NCBI GenBank assembly: GCA_041583135.1
Contig: JBFHGJ010000001.1
Coordinates: 88,132 to 152,131 of the forward strand
Origin: JABSOG01 sp041583135
Lineage (GTDB): Bacteria > Pseudomonadota > Gammaproteobacteria > Enterobacterales > Alteromonadaceae
Reading direction: 5' to 3'
Length of the DNA stretch: 64,000 bases
Made by a program: the position numbers and the translations under genes. Positions 59,434 through 64,000 of the stretch are shown piece after piece. The first letter of the stretch is position 1. Each line of letters begins with the position of its first letter. The notes under the pieces were generated by a model that worked only from the letters and a program-made list of their open reading frames with translations, had not been told where the DNA came from and ran no database searches.

Positions 59434-60561
59434 GTGAACGAATCCATACTTCAAGTGTTCAATGCGCGGCTAAGAACCATGCTGCTCACACGAACAGGCG
59501 TGCTCAGCGATAAGCTGAGGGCGGTCGAATCCGTCGAGGGTGAACTGTGCTTTAGCGACAGCTCACCTAAGGCGAAGAACATCGATGTGCTGGTGCTTGG
59601 TCGTGAGCACTATAAAGAGCAAAAGCGCAACTTTCCGATTCAAAGTCGCCGCGAACTCAATAAGATTTTGGCGCTGGAGGCGCAGAGCGCTGAGCAGATC
59701 ATGCTTTATCGTATCGGCGAGTATCTTGAAGGTCAGCGTCAAGTTCAGGTGTGGACGGTGTCGCCGGGTGTGCTTAGCGCGCAGGGACTGACGCCTTTTT
59801 TGATTATTCCCGAGTCGGCGCTGTTGTTAAGTGCCAAGGGGCATCAAGTGCTGAGCGTCGAGCGTCAAGGTCGGACGTTCTGGTTTGCCAACAGCAAAGA
59901 GGGGCGTTTGAGCGCCGAGAAAAAAGGGCTTATTTCCAGTGCCCAGATGTTCTTGGCGTCGGCAGGATTGAGTGAACAGATCCCGCAAAAAGTGTTGACG
60001 GACGATTATTTGGCAGCCCTGTTTGCCGACTTTATTGTGGTCACCTTAGGCAATATTCAAGGCTTCAATGCGCACCTACGCAAAATGGATAGTAAAGATT
60101 GGCAGCGTCATGGGCTCTATAGCGGTGGCGTGGCCGCGCTCATGTTGAGTGCCTATTTTGCCCTTGGTTCGGTCTATTTGAACGTACGCTTGGCCAATGC
60201 CGAGCAGACCCAAACCGAATTATCGTCGCAGACCAAAGATGTGTTTGATTTACAGGCCGAACGTAGACGCTTGGACGAGAAAACCGCACAACTGAAGCAG
60301 GTGCTGGACCAACGGCAGGCGTCGAACATTCCATGGCGTTTGATAGTGCCGATGTTGAAAAACGGCGTCACTATTAACCGTTTCGGGTTGATGCCCAACG
60401 GCACCTATACCTTGGCTTGTGTGGCAGACAAAGCCACCAGTGTGTTGGATTTTATTAATAAAGACCCTGCGGTATCTCAGCCGAAGTTCAGTGGACAGGT
60501 CAACAATTATGACGGCAAGGATTTCTTTACCGTCGAATTTACAATAAAGCAGGGGGGATGA
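59434..60561 (+). CDS. gspL: GspL-like assembly protein (PilM/PilN type)
   Basis: GspL links the GspE ATPase to the inner-membrane platform. This 375-residue protein has a cytoplasmic actin-like region (about 1-230), then one membrane helix ('LYSGGVAALMLSAYFALGSVY'). A coiled coil ('DLQAERRRLDEKTAQLKQVL') and a small ferredoxin-like periplasmic domain follow, the PilN/GspL pattern. GTG start after AAGGTAG. It overlaps the gspM-like gene by 4 nt. Sequence similarity to classical GspL is weak by eye, so the name is by architecture and order. Confidence 0.8.
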   Translation: MNESILQVFNARLRTMLLTRTGVLSDKLRAVESVEGELCFSDSSPKAKNIDVLVLGREHYKEQKRNFPIQSRRELNKILALEAQSAEQIMLYRIGEYLEGQRQVQVWTVSPGVLSAQGLTPFLIIPESALLLSAKGHQVLSVERQGRTFWFANSKEGRLSAEKKGLISSAQMFLASAGLSEQIPQKVLTDDYLAALFADFIVVTLGNIQGFNAHLRKMDSKDWQRHGLYSGGVAALMLSAYFALGSVYLNVRLANAEQTQTELSSQTKDVFDLQAERRRLDEKTAQLKQVLDQRQASNIPWRLIVPMLKNGVTINRFGLMPNGTYTLACVADKATSVLDFINKDPAVSQPKFSGQVNNYDGKDFFTVEFTIKQGG

Positions 60562-61124
60562 TGCAAAGTAATCCTAAACTTCAATTGATGCTCGGCGCTG
60601 TGATTTTGCTTAGCGCCGTTAAATTTGCCTTATTGCCGTTGCTGCAATGGCAAAACGAAACCCTTGAGCAGATTGCATCTATCGAAACCCGTAACGCCAA
60701 AGCGCAGAAGTTGTTGGCAGACAAAGACGCGATGATGGCCGAACTGACGCAGTTGGGCACCAAATACAACAACTTGGCGCAGTCGATACCGGTTTATCCT
60801 GATTCCGCATCATTTCGTTTGGAAACGCAGATGATGTTTGAACAAGTGCTTAAAATGGAGCACTTCAGGCCCAAGCAGTTTTACTGGCGAGAAGATACCG
60901 ATACCCAATTGTTCGGTAACTTTTATTCTGCCAGCTTTAACGTTAATTTTCTTGGTGGCGCCAAAGATTTCGCCCTGTTGCAAAGCAAACTGGCCTACAA
61001 CTATCCCGAGTATCGCATTTTAAACATGAGCAATTCCTTAAGCGGCTTTAAAGCCGATAGTTTAGGCCGGGCCGACGTGTCGTTGACGGTCGAAGCCTAT
61101 TATTGGAAAGGAGGGGTGAACTGA
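60558..61124 (+). CDS. gspM: GspM/PilO-like inner-membrane protein
   Basis: The 188-residue protein has one membrane helix near the N-terminus ('QLMLGAVILLSAVKFALLPLL'), a coiled coil ('AKAQKLLADKDAMMAELTQL') and a ferredoxin-like periplasmic domain. This is the fold plan shared by GspM and PilO. It is coupled to the gspL-like gene by ATGA and its stop shares a base with the next start. The size fits either family. Confidence 0.8.
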   Translation: MMQSNPKLQLMLGAVILLSAVKFALLPLLQWQNETLEQIASIETRNAKAQKLLADKDAMMAELTQLGTKYNNLAQSIPVYPDSASFRLETQMMFEQVLKMEHFRPKQFYWREDTDTQLFGNFYSASFNVNFLGGAKDFALLQSKLAYNYPEYRILNMSNSLSGFKADSLGRADVSLTVEAYYWKGGVN

Positions 61125-61699
61125 TGGATGCTAAGAAAGTGGCTACCGTGGTTGGGGCGCTGATGCTGTTGGTTCTTAGTGTCGATTTTAGTCAGCGATT
61201 GCTGGTTGGCGTTGAAATCGAACACAAATCAAGTGAGCAGCAAGGCGACGCGCAAGCGCCAAATGTTCAGGCAACACTTCTGAGCGTTGAAGAAATGAAG
61301 ACTTTGCTCGCGTGGTCCGATATCGAACCGACGCCACAGGAGATTGCCCAGCAAAAGGCGAAAGAGCAACAAGCTCAACAGGCGGCAACACCGCCGCCAC
61401 CGCCACCACCGGCGCCAAAGGTGGATGTTCATGCACAGGTTCAACAGGCCATTGTCGGGGATGATTCTAAGCGCTTGCTGGGTGATAACCTCATTACTTT
61501 AAGAGGCGTTTTCTTTGACCGCGAGCATTTTGCGGTGATGGAGGTTGAGAATATCTTATCCAAAAGCAAGCAATATTACCGGGCAAAACTCAATGAGACT
61601 GTAGATGGCCACCTGTTGGTGGATATCGGCAAGAATTTCGTATCAATTCAAAACGGCGACCAACACATTCGGTTGCAAATGTTTGAGGGCACATTATGA
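61124..61699 (+). CDS. gspC: GspC/PilP-like periplasmic linker protein
   Basis: ATG 61124 lies after a GGAGGGG site and gives 191 residues. It has a short cytoplasmic start, a membrane helix ('VVGALMLLVLSVDFSQRLL') and a Gln/Ala region ending in seven consecutive Pro, which should span the periplasm. A small beta-rich domain ('NLITLRGVFFDREHFAVMEV') resembles the homology region of GspC or PilP, the part that touches the secretin. No PDZ domain is present. It sits directly before the secretin gene, where pilP or gspC usually precedes the secretin. It overlaps it by 4 nt. Confidence 0.75.
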   Translation: MDAKKVATVVGALMLLVLSVDFSQRLLVGVEIEHKSSEQQGDAQAPNVQATLLSVEEMKTLLAWSDIEPTPQEIAQQKAKEQQAQQAATPPPPPPPAPKVDVHAQVQQAIVGDDSKRLLGDNLITLRGVFFDREHFAVMEVENILSKSKQYYRAKLNETVDGHLLVDIGKNFVSIQNGDQHIRLQMFEGTL

Positions 61700-61761
61700 C
61701 ACTCAAATTATCGACAGGTCCTATGCAGGACGGTCAAAGGCACACTTTTACAGGGGAAGGT

Positions 61762-63783
61762 ATGACTCGACTATTTCGTAGCGCGCTGCTGGCGGTGGCG
61801 ATTGTAGGGCTGGGCGGTTGCGCGGCGACCGGTGATGGTAATAAACAGAAGTACCAAGTCAGACCGACCATTTTCGAACCCAACGGCAAAAGCCACAGCA
61901 ACGATCAGGACTATAGCGAGTCACAGCAGCAAGATGTGTCGCGTCCGGGGTTTAGTCGAGTTCAGTCAATGGCCGAAATGTTTGAACTGGCCTCCGGCAG
62001 CAAAAAGGTTGCCGGTTCATTTTCCGACACGGAGATGGTCAGCTACTCTGTGGATAAGATGAAACTCAATGAGTTTATTCATCATATCTTCGGTGGTGTA
62101 CTGGGGGTTAACTATGTGGTCAACAATGAGCTGACCGGTAAACTCGATCCGGTGACGCTGAATTTTCAAAATAAGATCTCCAAACGTCAGGCTTTTATTG
62201 CCACCAATGAAGTGTTGCGCAGCAAAAACGTTGGTGTTTCATATAAAGAAGGCACTTACTACTTGTATCCAATGAGTGTGGCTGGCGGTGTATCGGTGGC
62301 TATTGGGGTAGGCCGCGAGTATGAAGATATGCCTCCGGTGGGCGACCAAGTGTTGCAGATCATGCCTTTGCATTTCGGCGTGTCGCCGTCAGTTGAGCGA
62401 ACATTACGTTCACTAACCAACATCGAACTGAGTGTCGATTTGAGTCAAAGCGCCATTTTCTTAAAAGGTGAACGGCAAAAAGTACAAAAGGTGATGGAGT
62501 TGGCACGGCTGTTAGATATGCCGGCCAATCGCGGCAAGCATATCGGCTTGATCCGTCTGACCTTTGTCAATGCCGATGAGTTTTCCAACCAGCTTAAAGC
62601 CTTATTGGGCAATGAAGGTATCGGTGTTGATATCAACAAAGGTCAACAAGGTAATGTGGTGTTGGTGCCAATCAACCACATCGGCCTGATGGCGGTGTTC
62701 GCCAGTTCAGAGCAATTCTTAAACCGAGTGCGTTTTTGGAAAGATAAAATCGATATTCCATCACAGGACAATGTAGAGCAGTATTTTTGGTATGAGCCGG
62801 AGCACGCCCGAGCGGCAGATCTCGGTAAGTCTCTAGCGCCTTTGTTCGGCCAAGCCGCTCCTGTTGCCGCACCTGCTGCCGGTAACAGTTCAAGAGATAC
62901 CCGTTCGGCTCTGTCAGGTACCAAACAAACCGTGAACTCGGCCAGTGTGGTATCTGACGGGTTGTCTATGGTGGTGGATGAAAGAACCAATACCTTGATT
63001 TTCCAAACCACAGGCAAACGCTATCAGCAATTGCTACCTTTGATCAGACGAATGGATACTGTGCCGCGTCAGATCATGCTGGAAGCCACTATTGCTGAGG
63101 TGACGATGAGTGATGGCTTTAAGTACGGCGTACAGTTTGCCATGGAAAACGGCAGCTTTGGCTACAGCGGGGCTTTTAATTCGTTGACCGGTGGCTTCGG
63201 CGCGACCTGGGCAAAAGCCAACGACAGCATTAAACTCAACTTGATTGAAAGTAATGACCTTATCAACGTGTTGTCCAATCCATCGTTGTTGGTTCGAGAT
63301 GGTACTTCTGCCAGCATCACTGTCGGTGATGAGATACCGCTAAAATCCTCTGTATTGAGTAATCCGTTCGAAGGCAGCTCAGTGGAGCGCGAAACTTTTG
63401 AACGCCGTCAGACCGGTTTGACGTTGCGAGTGACACCGACGGTCAATAGCCAAGGGGTGGTGATCATGGAAGTGGACTTGAATATCTCCAATGCCAACGA
63501 TCAGAACCTGCTCAATCGTCAAGTGACCACTGAGGTGGTGGCCAGCAGCGGACAGACCATTATCATTGCTGGTTTGATCTCAGAAAATACCACCAATACC
63601 GATAGCAAAATCCCAGTATTGGGAGACATTCCTGTGGTCGGAAATCTATTCAAAAGTAAGGATGACTCAACCAAAAAGACAGAGCTGGTTATACTGGTTA
63701 CACCGAAAATAATTAGTGATGGAAATCAATGGAGTGATATCAAAAATAAATTTAGAAAAGGACTTGAAAATGTTGAGTTTTAA
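61762..63783 (+). CDS. gspD: Type II secretion-like secretin GspD with lipobox
   Basis: GspD forms the outer-membrane channel. An ATG at 61696 overlaps gspC, but ATG 61762 has an AGGGGAAGG site. It begins a lipoprotein signal peptide with lipobox LGGC (Cys20), giving 673 residues. N-domains ('SVDKMKLNEFIHHIFGG', 'IGLIRLTFVNADEFSNQL') precede the secretin domain ('PRQIMLEATIAEVTMSDG') with the signature 'IPVLGDIPVVGNLF' and 'KTELVILVTPKII'. Classical GspD is not a lipoprotein. A lipidated secretin needs no separate pilotin in some systems. It is the last gene of the operon. Confidence 0.93.
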   Translation: MTRLFRSALLAVAIVGLGGCAATGDGNKQKYQVRPTIFEPNGKSHSNDQDYSESQQQDVSRPGFSRVQSMAEMFELASGSKKVAGSFSDTEMVSYSVDKMKLNEFIHHIFGGVLGVNYVVNNELTGKLDPVTLNFQNKISKRQAFIATNEVLRSKNVGVSYKEGTYYLYPMSVAGGVSVAIGVGREYEDMPPVGDQVLQIMPLHFGVSPSVERTLRSLTNIELSVDLSQSAIFLKGERQKVQKVMELARLLDMPANRGKHIGLIRLTFVNADEFSNQLKALLGNEGIGVDINKGQQGNVVLVPINHIGLMAVFASSEQFLNRVRFWKDKIDIPSQDNVEQYFWYEPEHARAADLGKSLAPLFGQAAPVAAPAAGNSSRDTRSALSGTKQTVNSASVVSDGLSMVVDERTNTLIFQTTGKRYQQLLPLIRRMDTVPRQIMLEATIAEVTMSDGFKYGVQFAMENGSFGYSGAFNSLTGGFGATWAKANDSIKLNLIESNDLINVLSNPSLLVRDGTSASITVGDEIPLKSSVLSNPFEGSSVERETFERRQTGLTLRVTPTVNSQGVVIMEVDLNISNANDQNLLNRQVTTEVVASSGQTIIIAGLISENTTNTDSKIPVLGDIPVVGNLFKSKDDSTKKTELVILVTPKIISDGNQWSDIKNKFRKGLENVEF

Positions 63784-63838
63784 ATTCACAATTATGACAG
63801 GTTTGGTTTAACGTCATGAAAACGTGCAGCCAAAACTA

Positions 63839-63856
63839 TTTATGAACGTTCATAAA
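63839..63856. promoter_or_regulatory. Perfect 18-bp palindrome upstream of the last gene
   Basis: TTTATGAACGTTCATAAA is a perfect dyad with no spacer, 61 nt before the start codon of the exported protein. It has the size of a binding site for a dimeric regulator. No similar copy was noticed before the secretion operon. Confidence 0.55.
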
Positions 63857-63916
63857 AGGAAGGGATTTGGTTGTGTTTGCCAGATTCTGGTTTCAAGACT
63901 TGGAGAAAACTAAAAG

Positions 63917-64000
63917 ATGAAACAACTATTTAAAACAACTCTACTTGCTGCTGCAGTAGCTGCTACTTGTGGCAGTGCAGTTGCTGGTACGTTGACCGTA
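63917..64000 (+). CDS. Exported protein, 5' end only (possible secretion substrate)
   Basis: Twenty-eight codons are visible before the window ends. ATG 63917 has GGAG 11 nt upstream. The sequence is a textbook Sec signal peptide, with a Lys-containing start, an Ala/Leu-rich core and cleavage after 'GSAVA' at Ala23. The mature protein would begin 'GTLTV'. It lies 133 nt after the secretin gene on the same strand. The stand-alone 5' leader suggests separate, perhaps strong, expression. A dedicated T2SS substrate such as a surface-layer or adhesion protein is an inference only. Confidence 0.8.
   Translation, partial: MKQLFKTTLLAAAVAATCGSAVAGTLTV

Noticed and set aside
53708..63783. Operon as an MSHA or type IV pilus locus
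   Set aside because: Subunit order, a GspK-type protein lacking Glu at position 5 and a GspG with the calcium-loop pattern point to a T2SS-like system, despite pilus-like L, M, C and a lipidated secretin.
1..64000. CRISPR arrays, tRNA or rRNA genes, prophage or transposase genes
   Set aside because: No regularly spaced repeats, no cloverleaf-like conserved stretches and no integrase or transposase reading frames were recognised.

Overview
This window is a chromosomal segment of a polarly flagellated, cytochrome c-rich marine-type gammaproteobacterium. The gene order (fliE-fliJ, fliK-flhB, flhA-flhF-flhG-fliA, cheYZAB, the ParA-like/CheW-like pair ParC/ParP, cheW, a DUF2802 gene, then ccmA-I) is the layout I know from Vibrio and Shewanella relatives. 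The protein sequences look most like Shewanella/Ferrimonas-type Alteromonadales. No rRNA, tRNA, CRISPR array or transposase gene was seen.

Positions 1-15035 hold the basal body, C-ring and export-gate genes from the 3' end of fliE to flhB. The run is interrupted between fliJ and fliK by two exported or membrane proteins I do not recognise (5835-6994), with a long inverted repeat on each side. A 218-bp imperfect palindrome resembling a MITE lies between flhB and flhA. It is followed directly by a consensus-like sigma-54 promoter for flhA. Positions 15356-28041 hold flhA, the pole-placement pair flhF/flhG, fliA and a chemotaxis block whose array is probably placed at the pole by ParC/ParP. CheA carries three copies of a peptide resembling the CheY-binding peptide of FliM. 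An intrinsic terminator lies between cheA and cheB. A convergent pair on the minus strand encodes a stand-alone FlhB C-terminal domain and a FliK-like protein.

Positions 30689-37872 are a complete cytochrome c maturation operon, ccmABCDEF-dsbE-ccmHI. After mlaA comes an envelope/polysaccharide region (38709-53549). It encodes an arylsulfotransferase-like protein, two small membrane proteins, a PAPS-type sulfotransferase, a PhyH-type dioxygenase fused to a Rieske-like domain, a flippase, a POT peptide transporter (minus strand), a large SLBB export protein, a WecA/MraY-type initiating transferase, a nitroreductase, a polysaccharide pyruvyl transferase and a glycosyltransferase. The last four are translationally coupled or nearly so.

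Positions 53708-63783 are a type II secretion-like operon in the order G-E-F-H-I-J-K-L-M-C-D. Its inner-membrane subunits look as much like type IV pilus PilN/PilO/PilP as like GspL/M/C, and its secretin carries a lipobox. The window ends 28 codons into a gene with a clear signal peptide, preceded by a perfect 18-bp palindrome. I infer, without proof, that this gene encodes the dedicated substrate of the secretion system, possibly an abundant surface protein, and that the polysaccharide genes build the surface it sits on.
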